From Poindextera sp041691315 (GTDB taxonomy: Bacteria > Pseudomonadota > Alphaproteobacteria > Caulobacterales > Caulobacteraceae), in NCBI GenBank assembly GCA_041691315.1, contig JBEPUW010000003.1, positions 1 to 64,000 on the forward strand: 64,000 bases of DNA. Direction: 5' to 3'. Every line of letters begins with the position of its first letter. Positions within the stretch are counted from its first letter, which is position 1. This document shows positions 22,698-34,180 of this stretch, in pieces. Below the pieces are notes generated by a model. It was not told where the DNA came from and did no database searches. It saw only the letters and a program-made list of their open reading frames with translations. Position numbers and translations under genes: made by a program.

Positions 22698-23348
22698 CTA
22701 GCGTCCGTCGGAGCTGGTCGCGGCCTGCAACAGGGCGGCGATGCGGTCGGTGGAGGAGCCGGCGGCCTGGCTGAGTGGGTTGGCGCCCGGCGTCGGCACC
22801 GCGGCGGCCAACTGGTTCATCGCGGTCTGGGCGACGGTGCGCACCGCGGTCTCGGCGGCGTTGGCGGCGGCGGTCTGGGTGGTCTGATAGATGAAGCCGT
22901 AGGTCGGGTAGACGGTCCTGCCGAGGTCGCGGACCGGATCGTACCAGACCTTGACCTGGCTCCAGTCGCCCTGCGGCGAGACGTCGATCACCGTCACGTC
23001 GCGTTCGACCTGGCCGCGGCGGCCCTGGATGATCGACCAGTTGGCCTGGGTGACCTGAATCACCCGATCGGTGAGCACCTGGCTGACGACGGCCACGTGG
23101 CCCTTGTCCATCACCCCGGTGGGTTTGAACACCAGCACCGCGCCGGCCTTGGGGGTGAAGCCCTGGGCGTAGCGGCCGGCGGCCTTTTGCCACCAAGTCC
23201 AGGCGTCGCCGAAAATCTCGATGCCGGAAATCATCCGCGCGAAGGGAACGCACTGCCAGTAGTCTTGCGCCTGAGCCTGGCCGGCGCAGAGACTCAGCGC
23301 GACGACCATGGCAAGCGAGCCGCAAATGGCTCTTGTCCCTCGACTCAT
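22698..23348 (-). CDS. Secreted CHAP-domain protein (cysteine amidase/peptidase)
   Basis: A 216-residue protein with a signal peptide (cleavage near AQAQ) and an N-terminal CHAP domain. The catalytic Cys is in YWQCVPFAR and the His in MDKGHVAVVS, followed by QANWS. CHAP domains cleave peptidoglycan cross-bridges or other amide bonds. The C-terminal 60 residues are Ala/Thr-rich and low in complexity. The ATG at 23348 gives a proper signal peptide with a GGAGA ribosome site. It resembles a conserved Caulobacterales secreted CHAP family. Confidence 0.88.
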   Translation of the reverse strand: MSRGTRAICGSLAMVVALSLCAGQAQAQDYWQCVPFARMISGIEIFGDAWTWWQKAAGRYAQGFTPKAGAVLVFKPTGVMDKGHVAVVSQVLTDRVIQVTQANWSIIQGRRGQVERDVTVIDVSPQGDWSQVKVWYDPVRDLGRTVYPTYGFIYQTTQTAAANAAETAVRTVAQTAMNQLAAAVPTPGANPLSQAAGSSTDRIAALLQAATSSDGR

Positions 23349-23433
23349 ACTCTTGGGTCTCCCCACCCGTACTGGCATGTCGATAACCATCTCGGGCAAA
23401 GATGAAAAGAAAAATAATTTTCAGCCGTGCTCT

Positions 23434-24522
23434 TTAGGCCACGCTTGTTAACGCTTCCTGACCGGCCGGCCGGCGGCGGCGCATCCATCGGCGGGCAGGG
23501 TGTTCTATCAGATGATAGGACATGGCCGACAGCGGTATAACCGCGACATAGAGTAGCAACCACAGGTATAGCGGCAGGTGCGATTTATCCAACCGGAGCA
23601 CCGGAGCAACAGCGTTAACGAATAACAGCTTCCATGGGATACAGATCATATAGATCGAATAGCTGATCTCACCCAGGTAGACGAATAATCTTCCCCCACC
23701 ACTATTTTCCCCGGCCTTGGTCAATGCTGCGAGCGAGAAGATCAGCCCGCCGGACAGGGTTACGATGAGCGCGTCGGGGGCCTGCAGCTGCGCGGACAGC
23801 AGCACCGCGGCGCCGGAAAACAAGGCGCCCAGCACCGCTGGCCTGCGGCGTTCGACCGCGCTTTTGCGCCAGAGAAGGTTAATGGCCGCGCCGTAGGCGA
23901 AGCAGGGCACGATCCTGAGCGCGCCCCAGCGAATGGTGGCGTGGGTGAGCGGCGCCCCGGCCAGGACGTCGAAGGCGGCATAGAGGCCGACCAGCAGGAC
24001 CAGGGCCGCGGCCACCGCCAGCCTGGGCCGGTCGGCAAGCTTCAGCGCCACCCAGGCGGTGACCGGAAAGCCCAGATAGGCGAACCATTCCGCCGAGATC
24101 GACCAGGACGGATGGTTCCAGCCCGCCTGCGGCGCGAACCCCCAGGCCTGGACCAGCAGGAGGTTGGCCGGCAGCGACGACCAGGACAGGATGTTGGGGT
24201 CGATGACCCGCCCGGCCGCCAGCGCCGCCAGCGCCATGGCCCCGATGCCGGCCAGGGTGGCCAGATGCAGCGGATAGATGCGCGCCAGCCTGGCCCAGAG
24301 GAAACTGCCATAGCGGAAACCGCCTTCGGCGACCGAGTCGAGATAGACGTGGCAAAGGATGAAGCCGGACAGCACGAAGAACAGCTCGACGCCCAGATAG
24401 CCCTTGGCCACCAGCGGCGGCATGACGGCGCTGAGATTGGGCCAGTAATGGAAGGCCACCACCCACATGGCGGCGAAGAACCTCAGCGAGGTGAGCGGCC
24501 GGATGTCCCTGGCGTCTTGCAT
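23434..24522 (-). CDS. Acyltransferase 3 family membrane protein (OafA/YrhL-like)
   Basis: A 362-residue integral membrane protein with about ten helices. The signature N-terminus is present: RPLTSLRFFAAMWVVAFHYW (conserved Arg and His), then KGYLGVELFFVLSGFILCHVY and FLWARLARIYPLH. These enzymes O-acetylate or succinylate sugars, exopolysaccharide, lipid A or peptidoglycan. No glycan gene cluster surrounds it, so the acceptor is unknown. G+C drops slightly at its 3' end, but codon use is otherwise like its neighbours. Confidence 0.92.
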   Translation of the reverse strand: MQDARDIRPLTSLRFFAAMWVVAFHYWPNLSAVMPPLVAKGYLGVELFFVLSGFILCHVYLDSVAEGGFRYGSFLWARLARIYPLHLATLAGIGAMALAALAAGRVIDPNILSWSSLPANLLLVQAWGFAPQAGWNHPSWSISAEWFAYLGFPVTAWVALKLADRPRLAVAAALVLLVGLYAAFDVLAGAPLTHATIRWGALRIVPCFAYGAAINLLWRKSAVERRRPAVLGALFSGAAVLLSAQLQAPDALIVTLSGGLIFSLAALTKAGENSGGGRLFVYLGEISYSIYMICIPWKLLFVNAVAPVLRLDKSHLPLYLWLLLYVAVIPLSAMSYHLIEHPARRWMRRRRPAGQEALTSVA

Positions 24523-24592
24523 GGCGGCGTCCTGTTCCGGCGCGAACCGGTCTGTTGGTTCGCTTCAAAGCAGATCGCGTGCCACGCGATTT

Positions 24593-25135
24593 TCAGGCGC
24601 CCGCGAGGGGATAACTTCGCTCCAGCCGATAGCCGGATCCCGCCGCGCCCAGCCGGCTGGAATAGAGGCCGAAGGCGCCGATGCGGAACGGCGGCGAACG
24701 CAGCAGATTGTTGGCTTGGATCCAGGCGGCGACGGCGGCCGGCTCGGCCCCGTTCAGATAGGCCAGGGTCAGGTGTGGGTGATAGGCGCGGGTGTCCGGC
24801 TTGAGACCGACGCGCCGGGCCGCCACCTCGCAGCGGCGGGCGAGCTGTCGCAAGGCGGGATTTTCCGCCACCCCGGCCCAGACCGCGCGCAGGTCGCCAC
24901 CGTCGCCGAAGGCCCCCACGCCCCGGAACTCCAGCACCAACGACCGGCGCCCCACCCGCGCCAGCTCGGCGTCCAGATCGTCGGCGGCCGTCTCGGCGAT
25001 CTCGCCGAAGAAGCGCAAGGTGACGTGAAGCGCTTCCGGCGGTCGCCAGGCCGCGCCGGCCAGTCCAGCCTGGCGGTGGGTGAGAGCCTTGGCGATCTCG
25101 GGCGGCGGCGTCAGCGCCGCGAACAGGCGGATCAT
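24593..25135 (-). CDS. thpR: RNA 2',3'-cyclic phosphodiesterase (2'-5' RNA ligase family)
   Basis: A 180-residue 2H-phosphoesterase. Both catalytic H-x-T motifs are visible: HVTL (His at 37) and HLTL in YHPHLTLAYL. The N-terminus MIRLFAALTPP is typical of ThpR, which hydrolyses 2',3'-cyclic phosphate ends of RNA and can ligate tRNA halves in vitro. The length matches the family. It stands alone, divergent from the Bax-inhibitor gene. Confidence 0.93.
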   Translation of the reverse strand: MIRLFAALTPPPEIAKALTHRQAGLAGAAWRPPEALHVTLRFFGEIAETAADDLDAELARVGRRSLVLEFRGVGAFGDGGDLRAVWAGVAENPALRQLARRCEVAARRVGLKPDTRAYHPHLTLAYLNGAEPAAVAAWIQANNLLRSPPFRIGAFGLYSSRLGAAGSGYRLERSYPLAGA

Positions 25136-25288
25136 GCTGCGCCTTATGCCGGGTCCCAGGCGCCGCGCTCAACCCCAAGCGCTTGCCCCGCCGCCGATCC
25201 GGCTTGCCCGGCCTTGCGGCGAGGCGCATCCTCTCCGATATCTTAGCCGCGCCCGTGATGGGCGTTTTAGTCAAGGACCAACCCTCAA

Positions 25289-26038
25289 ATGAGCGACTTC
25301 AACCGCGACTATCCGCGCCCCGCCACGGCGGGCGCCGCCGACATGGCGGTGGATGCGGGCCTGCGCGCGTTCATGCTCGGCGTCTACAACAAGGTGGGCC
25401 TCGGCCTGCTGATTTCGGCCGCGCTCGCCTATGTGACCTCGTCCGTCGCCCCCGTCCGCGACCTGTTGTTCCAGGTCAGCGCCGACGGACGCTTCGTCGG
25501 CATGACCCTTCTGGGCATGATCGTGGCCATCGCGCCGATCGCCGTCCTTTTGATCGGCCGGATGGCGTTCAAGCAAAGCCCGCGCTCGAGCGGCATCGTC
25601 TACTGGACGGTGGTGGCCCTGTTCGGCGCCTCGCTCGGCGACATCGCCTTGATCTATCGGATCGATTCGATCTTCATGACCTTCCTGATCACCGCCGCGG
25701 CCTTCGGCAGCCTGAGCCTGGTCGGCTACACCACCAAGAAGGACCTGACCGCCTTCGGCAGCTTCCTGATCGTCGGCCTGGTCGGGCTGATCATCGCCTC
25801 GGTGGTCAACCTGTTCCTGGCCTCGTCGGCCCTGGCCTTTGTGGTCAACATCGTCGGCGTCCTGATCTTCGCCGGCCTGATCGCCTTCGACACCCAGCGG
25901 CTGAAGATGACCTACTACCAGCTGGGGGGCGACCAGGCGGCCATGGGCGTCGCCACCAATTATGGCGCGCTCAGCCTCTACCTGGACTTCCTCAACCTCT
26001 TCCTCTTCCTGCTGCGCCTGATGGGCGGCCGCCGCTAA
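25289..26038 (+). CDS. Bax inhibitor-1/YccA family membrane protein
   Basis: A 249-residue protein with about seven transmembrane helices after a short soluble N-terminus. Family features include YNKVGLGLLISAALAYVTS at the first helix, GSLSLVGYTTKKDL in the middle, and FDTQRLK near the last helices (conserved Asp). BI-1 proteins are proposed calcium-leak channels or modulators of the FtsH protease. The gene ends just before a strong terminator. Confidence 0.93.
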   Translation: MSDFNRDYPRPATAGAADMAVDAGLRAFMLGVYNKVGLGLLISAALAYVTSSVAPVRDLLFQVSADGRFVGMTLLGMIVAIAPIAVLLIGRMAFKQSPRSSGIVYWTVVALFGASLGDIALIYRIDSIFMTFLITAAAFGSLSLVGYTTKKDLTAFGSFLIVGLVGLIIASVVNLFLASSALAFVVNIVGVLIFAGLIAFDTQRLKMTYYQLGGDQAAMGVATNYGALSLYLDFLNLFLFLLRLMGGRR

Positions 26039-26069
26039 GCGCCCCGACCATCCTCTGCTAAAACATCGG

Positions 26070-26100
26070 CCCCGGCGGGCGACCGCCGGGGCTTTTGTTT
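26070..26100 (+). terminator. Strong intrinsic terminator
   Basis: CCCCGGCGG-GCGA-CCGCCGGGG is a perfect 9-bp stem with a GNRA tetraloop, followed by CTTTTGTTT. It lies 32 bp after the Bax-inhibitor gene. Confidence 0.92.
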
Positions 26101-26130
26101 GCTATCAAGCCTCCGTTGACGAGGGGCGGC

Positions 26131-27222
26131 ATGGACTCGATTTCCGGCCTGGAGCTGTCGCGCCGTTTCTACGGCGACTTGGTGCGCCCCTGGCTGGCCC
26201 ACGCCTTTCCGAACCCGCGCCATGCCGCCGCCCTGATCGGCGCCGGCTCGGAAGTCCTTGGCTTCGACGATGAAATGTCGCGCGATCACGACTGGGGTCC
26301 CCGTCTCCAGATCTTCGTCAGCGAGTCCGATTTTGTGAGCCATGCGCAGGCGATCGTCACCGGGTTCGCCGATGTCGCGCCCACGACCTTCCTTGGCGCG
26401 GCCGTCGGATTTCAGGGCCAGGCGCATCCTTCCCCGCAGGACGTCGGCGCCGCCCGCGACGGCCGACATGGCCTGGAAGTCTGGACACTGGAGGCCATGT
26501 TGCCTCGCCAGCTCGCGCTCGATCCCGACGAACCGCGCGACAATCTCACCTGGCTAGGCCTCGCCGAACAACGATTGCTCAGCCTGACCGCTGGGGCGGT
26601 GTTCCACGACGACGACGGCCGCCTGACGGACCTGCGGACGCGCCTTGCGGTCTTTCCGCGCGACGTCAGGCTCTACAAGCTGGCCTGCCAATGGCGCCGT
26701 ATCGCCGAGGAGCAGGCCTTCGTCGGGCGGGCCGGGGCGAGCGGCGACGATCTGGGGTCGAGGATCGTTGCCGCACGGCTGGCGCGCGACGTCATGCGGA
26801 TGGCCTTCCTGATCGAGCACCGCTACGCGCCTTATCCGAAATGGTTCGGCAAGGCCTTCGCCGACCTGCCGTGTGCAGCGGCGCTCACCCCGGCGCTGGA
26901 CCGCGTCCTGGCCGCGGCCGACTGGCAGGTCCGCGAAGCCGCGCTCGCCCAGGCCTATCTGGCGCTGGCGCGGCTGCACCGCGAGCGAGGGCCCGGCGGG
27001 GATTTCGAGCCCGTCGTCGGGGCCTATTTCACGCGCCCGTTCACGGTGATCAACGCCGACGCGATCGCCGACGCGATCCGAGCGGAGATCGCCGATCCGG
27101 TCTTACGCGCTCTGCCGACGATCGGTTCGCTGGATCAGGTCACCGACGCGACGCCGGTGATCGAGGCCCCGGATCGCGCCCGTCGCGCCATGGCCGCGCT
27201 ATTTAACCACGGAGAAGCGTGA
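26131..27222 (+). CDS. DUF4037 domain protein (nucleotidyltransferase-like)
   Basis: A 363-residue protein. The N-terminal half has a degenerate nucleotidyltransferase pattern, AALIGAGSEVLGFDDEMSRDHDWGPR, with the paired acidic residues, followed by LQIFVSESDF. The C-terminal half is helical with YAPYPKWFGKAF and an HRERG stretch, as in the DUF4037 family. The function is not established; the fold suggests nucleotide transfer to a small molecule, as in kanamycin nucleotidyltransferase relatives. The ATG at 26131 follows a GAGGGGC ribosome site and the upstream terminator. Its 3' end overlaps the end of the convergent DUF2794 gene. Confidence 0.8.
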   Translation: MDSISGLELSRRFYGDLVRPWLAHAFPNPRHAAALIGAGSEVLGFDDEMSRDHDWGPRLQIFVSESDFVSHAQAIVTGFADVAPTTFLGAAVGFQGQAHPSPQDVGAARDGRHGLEVWTLEAMLPRQLALDPDEPRDNLTWLGLAEQRLLSLTAGAVFHDDDGRLTDLRTRLAVFPRDVRLYKLACQWRRIAEEQAFVGRAGASGDDLGSRIVAARLARDVMRMAFLIEHRYAPYPKWFGKAFADLPCAAALTPALDRVLAAADWQVREAALAQAYLALARLHRERGPGGDFEPVVGAYFTRPFTVINADAIADAIRAEIADPVLRALPTIGSLDQVTDATPVIEAPDRARRAMAALFNHGEA

Positions 27223-27534
27223 GCGTTCGAAAAAGCGCAGCACCTGGTCCAGCTCGTGGCCGCGCTTCAGGGTCAGGCCGCCCTGGCCGATGATGGCCCA
27301 TTGGCCCTGGCGCCGGGCCAGGGCCGGACGCTTTTCGATACGGTAGGCCGGGGCTTCCGAGGCGCGGCGGAAGACGGAAAACACCGCCGCCTCGGCGAGG
27401 CCGTCGATGGCGTAGTCGCGCCACTCGCCGGCGGCCACCCGCATGCCATAGAGACCGAGCAGCCGGTCAAGCTCGCGGCGTTCGAAGAAGACCAGGGGCG
27501 CGGCCCTGGTCGATGGGTGGCTGTCGAGACTCAT
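27199..27534 (-). CDS. DUF2794 domain protein
   Basis: A 111-residue protein conserved in alphaproteobacteria as DUF2794. The core shows FFERRELDRLLGLYGMRVAAG, EWRDYAIDGLAEAAVFSVFRR, then LALARRQG-like and GHELDQVLRFFE segments. No function is known. It is divergent from the downstream spacer and overlaps the 3' end of the DUF4037 gene tail to tail. Confidence 0.88.
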   Translation of the reverse strand: MSLDSHPSTRAAPLVFFERRELDRLLGLYGMRVAAGEWRDYAIDGLAEAAVFSVFRRASEAPAYRIEKRPALARRQGQWAIIGQGGLTLKRGHELDQVLRFFERSRFSVVK

Positions 27535-27824
27535 CGAACACCTAGTCTAACCCCAATCCTCCGCTAACGGCGAGGCGGATCGAAAGGTCGGCCCGCCACG
27601 AAAAGACCTTATTTCCGACGCGGCCTCGCCGGCTTGGGCCGCCAATTTCCGAGTGTCGGTTGGTCGGGGTTCCTTTCGCTCTGGATTCTGATAAGCCCCC
27701 CAGCCCCTCCGGGGCCTGAGGCCCAACTGGCCGGCGAACGAAAAGACCAGGCCCGCGCGACCACATGCCCCCCCGGTCGCGCGGGCTATTCTTTGCCCGC
27801 AGCCCCACCAGTCTCAGTCGCCGA
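27535..27824. other. 290-bp intergenic region without a gene
   Basis: I see no convincing reading frame. The phrase CGAAAAGACC occurs twice (about 27590 and 27739). The downstream part holds the terminator hairpin at 27751-27786. The region should contain the promoter of the DUF2794 gene near its left end. A small RNA on the plus strand ending at the hairpin is possible but not supported by other features. Confidence 0.5.
27751..27795. terminator. Bidirectional intrinsic terminator
   Basis: GCCCGCGCGACC (27751-27762) and GGTCGCGCGGGC (27775-27786) form a perfect 12-bp stem. On the minus strand the stem is followed by TGGTCTTTTCG and would end the DUF1223 gene. On the plus strand it is followed by TATTCTTTG. 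Confidence 0.8.
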
Positions 27825-28523
27825 TCAGGACGCCCGGCCCACGGCCAGGATGCGGCCGCTGCGCACGGCCTGGACGATCACCACCGTCTTCAGATCGGGG
27901 TCGGCGGAGGCCGGCACGTGGAAGCGGACCGCCTTGCCGCGCCAGGCGCCCAGGCGCTGTAGCTCGCGCACCACATTATGTTCGACGATGGTCTTGCCGC
28001 GGTTGGAGCCGGCCAGCACCCGCACCGACTGGTCGCCCGGCCGATAGCGGACCAGCCAGACATCGGCGCCGCCACCGGGCGCCGCCCCGGCGCCGATGGC
28101 CAGCCTCGCCTTGCCCAGGCTCAGCTGCGGCGGATCGGCCGGCGTGCGCGCGGCGGTCTTGACCAGCTTGTCGATGGCGACGCTGTCGACCGCCGCGGCC
28201 TGCAGCCGACCGTTCACCACCACCTGCGGCGTATAGACGTCGCGCAGCGCCAGGGTGCGCATATAGGCGCGCTGGCGGTCGTCGAACTCCGGCCTGGCCA
28301 GGGTGTCGCGCCAGCCCATATAGTCCCAATAGCCGACCGGGAAGGTCAAGGTCAGCACGCGCGGGCGCTGATCGAGCGCCGCGATCAGGCTGCCGGAGCC
28401 GACGCAGGACGAGCAGCCCTGGCTGGTGAACAGCTCCACCACCACGGACGGCAGCGCGAAGGCCGCGCCGGCGCTCGCCGCCAGCGAGACGCCCAACAGG
28501 AATACAAGCGCGACCTTTCGCAT
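27825..28523 (-). CDS. DUF1223 secreted thioredoxin-like protein
   Basis: A 232-residue exported protein with a signal peptide ending near GAAFA and a thioredoxin-like domain. ELFTSQGCSSCVGSG carries a CxxC motif, then VGYWDYMGWRDTLARPEF and YTPQVVVNGR follow, all characteristic of DUF1223. Such proteins are presumed periplasmic thiol-disulfide proteins of unknown substrate. It lies about 70 bp downstream of acnA on the same strand, separated by a strong hairpin. Confidence 0.9.
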   Translation of the reverse strand: MRKVALVFLLGVSLAASAGAAFALPSVVVELFTSQGCSSCVGSGSLIAALDQRPRVLTLTFPVGYWDYMGWRDTLARPEFDDRQRAYMRTLALRDVYTPQVVVNGRLQAAAVDSVAIDKLVKTAARTPADPPQLSLGKARLAIGAGAAPGGGADVWLVRYRPGDQSVRVLAGSNRGKTIVEHNVVRELQRLGAWRGKAVRFHVPASADPDLKTVVIVQAVRSGRILAVGRAS

Positions 28524-28552
28524 CGTCTCTCAGTTAAGCGGCTTTCAAGCCG

Positions 28553-28584
28553 GCGCGCGCCTCACGAGCCCGTGAGGCGCGCGC
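28553..28584 (-). terminator. GC-rich hairpin after acnA
   Basis: GCGCGCGCCTCACG and CGTGAGGCGCGCGC form a perfect 14-bp stem with a four-base loop, 8 bp past the acnA stop on the minus strand. There is no clear T-run, so it may stop transcription only in part or protect the mRNA 3' end. Confidence 0.6.
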
Positions 28585-28591
28585 GAGGGCC

Positions 28592-31285
<2,694 letters not shown>

Positions 31286-31447
31286 GGAAGGACGCCTTTC
31301 TCTGCTCTGGGCCGCCCGAAAACCGGTCGCGGGATCGCGCGCATTGAAGGACGGACACACAGCGTCCGGCCTCGCGCGGCGTTGGGCCCGCACGGCCGCG
31401 CTCCTCTTAGCCCCGGGATCGTTCGCCGTCCATGAAGGCGGCCGGCT

Positions 31448-32062
31448 TTGATCGGCGCCGTTTCAATCGAAGCCCTAAGCGTCGCGCGCGGCGATCGCGT
31501 GCTGATCGCCGGCTTCAGCTTGGCGGTCGAGGCGGGTGAGGCCGTGGTCCTGGCTGGGCGCAACGGCGCCGGCAAGACCAGCCTGTTGCGCGCCATCGCC
31601 GGCCTGATCCGGCCGAGCGGCGGGCGCGTCGTGTTCCGAGGCGGTGGCGGCGAGATCCCGCCCGAAGACGCGATAGCCCGCGACGCCCATCTGATCGGCC
31701 ACCAGGACGGCTTGAAGCTGTCGCGCATGGCCTGCGACGAGGTGCTGTTCCAGGTTCTGTGGAGCGGCGGTACGGCCGACTCGGCCAGGGCGGCCTGCGC
31801 GCGGCTGGGCCTGACCAACCTGTTGGGCCTGCAGGTGCGCAAGCTCTCGGCCGGCCAGCGGCGGCGCCTCGCCCTGGCGCGGCTGGCGGCCAGCCCGCGC
31901 AGTCTCTGGCTGCTGGACGAGCCCCTCGCACCGCTCGACCGCGACCAGCGCGGCGTGGTCGGCGAACTGATGACCGAGCACCTGGCCGGCGGCGGCCTGA
32001 TCCTGGCGGCGGCGCACGATCCGCTGCCGGTCGCGGCGCGGCCGGTGGAGATCGGCGGGTGA
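31448..32062 (+). CDS. ccmA: Heme exporter ATP-binding protein CcmA
   Basis: The 204-residue ABC ATPase of the CcmABC heme-handling complex in cytochrome c maturation. Walker A is GRNGAGKTSLLRA, the signature is LSAGQRRRLALARL and Walker B is LWLLDEPLAPLD. The start is a TTG at 31448 chosen from the family N-terminus. Its stop overlaps the GTG start of ccmB. Other maturation genes (ccmE, ccmF, ccmH) are not in the window. Confidence 0.94.
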   Translation: MIGAVSIEALSVARGDRVLIAGFSLAVEAGEAVVLAGRNGAGKTSLLRAIAGLIRPSGGRVVFRGGGGEIPPEDAIARDAHLIGHQDGLKLSRMACDEVLFQVLWSGGTADSARAACARLGLTNLLGLQVRKLSAGQRRRLALARLAASPRSLWLLDEPLAPLDRDQRGVVGELMTEHLAGGGLILAAAHDPLPVAARPVEIGG

Positions 32063-32724
32063 GCGGCCTTGGCCTGATCTTCCGCCGTGAGCTGGCGCTG
32101 AGCTGGGCCGGCGGCGGCGGTCCCGTCCTGGCGCTCGGCTTCTACCTCGCCATGGCCAGCCTGCTGCCGCTGGCGCTCGGCGCCGATCCGGCGCGGATGG
32201 CCAGCGTCGCGCCAGGTTTCGCCTGGCTGGTCCTGGCGCTGGCCTCGCTGCTGTCGCTGGAGCGGATGTTCGAACGCGACTTCGAGGACGGCGCGCTCGA
32301 CCTGATCGCGCTCGGCCCCGCGCCGCTGGAGCTGACCGCTTTGGCCAAGGGGCTGGCGCAGTGGCTCGCCATCGCCGCGCCGCTGGCCGTCCTCGCACCC
32401 GTCATTGTCACCGCCCTGGGCGCGCCCATGCGGCTCGCGCCCATCGTCGTCATCGGCGGTCTCATCGGCGGATTGAGCTTCTGCTTTCTCGGCGGGGTCG
32501 GGGCTGCGCTCAGCCTGGGCAGCCGGCGCGGCGGCGTCTTGATCGCGCTGATCGTGCTGCCGCTGTTCACGCCGCCGGTGATCTTCGGCGCCGGGGCGAT
32601 CGAGGCCTTCGGAGCCGGCCTCGATTGGCGCACGCCGCTGCTGTTGCTGTCGGCCTACAGCCTGGCGGCCACAGCCCTTTGTCCGTTCGCCATGGCGGCG
32701 GCGGCGCGCAACGCTATATCCTGA
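32059..32724 (+). CDS. ccmB: Heme exporter membrane protein CcmB
   Basis: A 221-residue membrane subunit with six hydrophobic segments. FRRELALSWAGGGG at the N-terminus, FERDFEDGALDLIALGP and LIVLPLFTPPVIFGAGA are typical of CcmB. The GTG start overlaps the ccmA stop by four bases (GTGA). It works with CcmA, CcmC and CcmD to release holo-CcmE. Confidence 0.94.
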   Translation: MSGLGLIFRRELALSWAGGGGPVLALGFYLAMASLLPLALGADPARMASVAPGFAWLVLALASLLSLERMFERDFEDGALDLIALGPAPLELTALAKGLAQWLAIAAPLAVLAPVIVTALGAPMRLAPIVVIGGLIGGLSFCFLGGVGAALSLGSRRGGVLIALIVLPLFTPPVIFGAGAIEAFGAGLDWRTPLLLLSAYSLAATALCPFAMAAAARNAIS

Positions 32725-32730
32725 CCCAAG

Positions 32731-33447
32731 ATGTTCCAGGCGTTCGTCAATCCCGATCGGTTCATGGCCTTCTCGCGCTGGGCCGCGCCGCTATTGGGCG
32801 TCATCGCCTTAGGTCTGGCGGCCGCCGGCCTGGTGCTGGATTTCCAGGCCCCGCCAGACTACCAGCAGGGCTACACCGTCCACATCATGTTCATCCACGT
32901 GCCGGCCGCTTTCATGAGCGAGTTTGTCTATGCCTGCCTGGGCGTGGCGAGCTTCTTGAGCCTGGTCTTCCGCCACGCCCTGGCCACCGCCGCCGCCCGC
33001 GCGGCGGCGCCCCTGGGCGCGGGCTTCACGCTGCTGGCCCTGGTCACCGGCTCGCTCTGGGGCCGGCCGACCTGGGGGACCTGGTGGGTGTGGGATCCGC
33101 GCCTGACCTCGGTCCTGGTCCTGTTCCTGTTCTACATCGGCTACATGGCGTTGGAGGCGGCGATCGAGGACGAGGCCAAGGCGGCGCGCGCCGCGGCCAT
33201 CCTGGCCCTGGTCGGCTTGGTCAACCTGCCGATCGTGCATTACTCGGTGGTCTGGTGGAACAGTCTGCATCAGGGCTCGTCGCTGTTGCGCGCCGGCGGA
33301 CCGGCCATGCCGGCGGTCTACCTGGCGCCGCTGCTGCTGATGGTCGCGGCCTATATGGCCGCATTCGGCGCGCTCTGGCTGGTGCGTATCCGCGGCGAGG
33401 TCTGGCGCAGGCGCGCCGCGGTGCTGGCCATGCGCGCGGCGGTGTAA
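32731..33447 (+). CDS. ccmC: Heme transporter/chaperone subunit CcmC
   Basis: A 238-residue membrane protein with six helices. The tryptophan-rich heme-handling motif WGRPTWGTWWVWDPRLTS is intact, as are the flanking histidines (FIHVPAA and the HYSVVWWNSLHQG loop). It binds heme at the periplasmic face and loads CcmE. It is spaced 6 bp from ccmB. Confidence 0.96.
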   Translation: MFQAFVNPDRFMAFSRWAAPLLGVIALGLAAAGLVLDFQAPPDYQQGYTVHIMFIHVPAAFMSEFVYACLGVASFLSLVFRHALATAAARAAAPLGAGFTLLALVTGSLWGRPTWGTWWVWDPRLTSVLVLFLFYIGYMALEAAIEDEAKAARAAAILALVGLVNLPIVHYSVVWWNSLHQGSSLLRAGGPAMPAVYLAPLLLMVAAYMAAFGALWLVRIRGEVWRRRAAVLAMRAAV

Positions 33448-33448
33448 G

Positions 33449-33607
33449 ATGACCTTCGACTTCGACGCCGGTCGCTACGCGCTCTTCGTCTGGCCCGCCT
33501 ATGCGGTGACCGGCCTGGTCTTCGCCGTGCTCATCCTCGACAGCCTGCTGCGCACAAGGCGCTGGCGGCGCGCGGCAGAGGCGGCCAGGCCGGATGCGCC
33601 GCAATGA
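33449..33607 (+). CDS. ccmD: Heme exporter protein CcmD
   Basis: A 52-residue small membrane protein: an aromatic N-terminus (FDFDAGRYALFVWPAYA), one transmembrane helix (VTGLVFAVLILDSLL) and a basic tail (RTRRWRRAAEAARP). This is the standard CcmD layout. The ATG is one base after the ccmC stop codon (TAAG-ATG), and its TGA overlaps the ccmG ATG. CcmD stabilises CcmABC and helps release heme-loaded CcmE. It is short enough to be missed by length-filtered calling. Confidence 0.93.
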   Translation: MTFDFDAGRYALFVWPAYAVTGLVFAVLILDSLLRTRRWRRAAEAARPDAPQ

Positions 33608-34122
33608 GGCGCTGGATCGCGCTCGCGCCGTTGCTCGTGCTCGTCGCGCTTGCGCTGCTGTTCGCCGGCTCGGCGCTGCGGCACGACCCGCACTATGTCC
33701 CGGCCGCCATGGTCGGCCAGCAGATGCCGGACGACAGCCTGCCGCCGCTGGCCGGCGGGACGCCGATCGGCCTGAAGGTGGCCGCGCCGCCAGGCAGCCT
33801 GGTCAACTTCTTCGCCTCCTGGTGTGCGCCCTGTCGCGAGGAGCATCCGGTGCTGCTGGCGCTGAAGGCCCAGGGCGTCCGCATCGTCGGTGTCGCCTAC
33901 AAGGACAAGCCCGAGGCCATCAAGACGCTGCTGGCCCAGAATGGCGATCCGTACACGACCGTGCTCGCCGATCCCGACGGCCACGCCGGCCTGGATTTCG
34001 GCGTCTCCGGCGTGCCCGAGACCTTCCTGGTCGGACCGGACGGACGGCTCAGCGCAAAGATTGCCCTGCCGTTGACCCCGGACAGCGCCGACGCCCTGCT
34101 GGCTCACGGAGGCCAGCGTTAA
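33604..34122 (+). CDS. ccmG: Thiol:disulfide interchange protein CcmG/DsbE
   Basis: A 172-residue membrane-anchored periplasmic thioredoxin. The N-terminal helix (about residues 6-25) anchors it, and the active site is FFASWCAPC (C74 and C77). GVSGVPETFLV carries the cis-Pro loop. It keeps apocytochrome c CXXCH cysteines reduced for heme attachment. It starts within the ccmD stop (ATGA), so the five ccm genes form one coupled operon. Confidence 0.95.
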   Translation: MRRWIALAPLLVLVALALLFAGSALRHDPHYVPAAMVGQQMPDDSLPPLAGGTPIGLKVAAPPGSLVNFFASWCAPCREEHPVLLALKAQGVRIVGVAYKDKPEAIKTLLAQNGDPYTTVLADPDGHAGLDFGVSGVPETFLVGPDGRLSAKIALPLTPDSADALLAHGGQR

Positions 34123-34180
34123 GGCGACGTCAACCATAATCCGCCGAAGGCTAGCCGGGTCGCACCCTTGAGGTTCCGCC

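Noticed and set aside
27535..27800. Small RNA gene on the plus strand ending at the 27751 hairpin
   Set aside because: The hairpin also serves as the terminator of the minus-strand DUF1223 gene, and no promoter or conserved structure was found.
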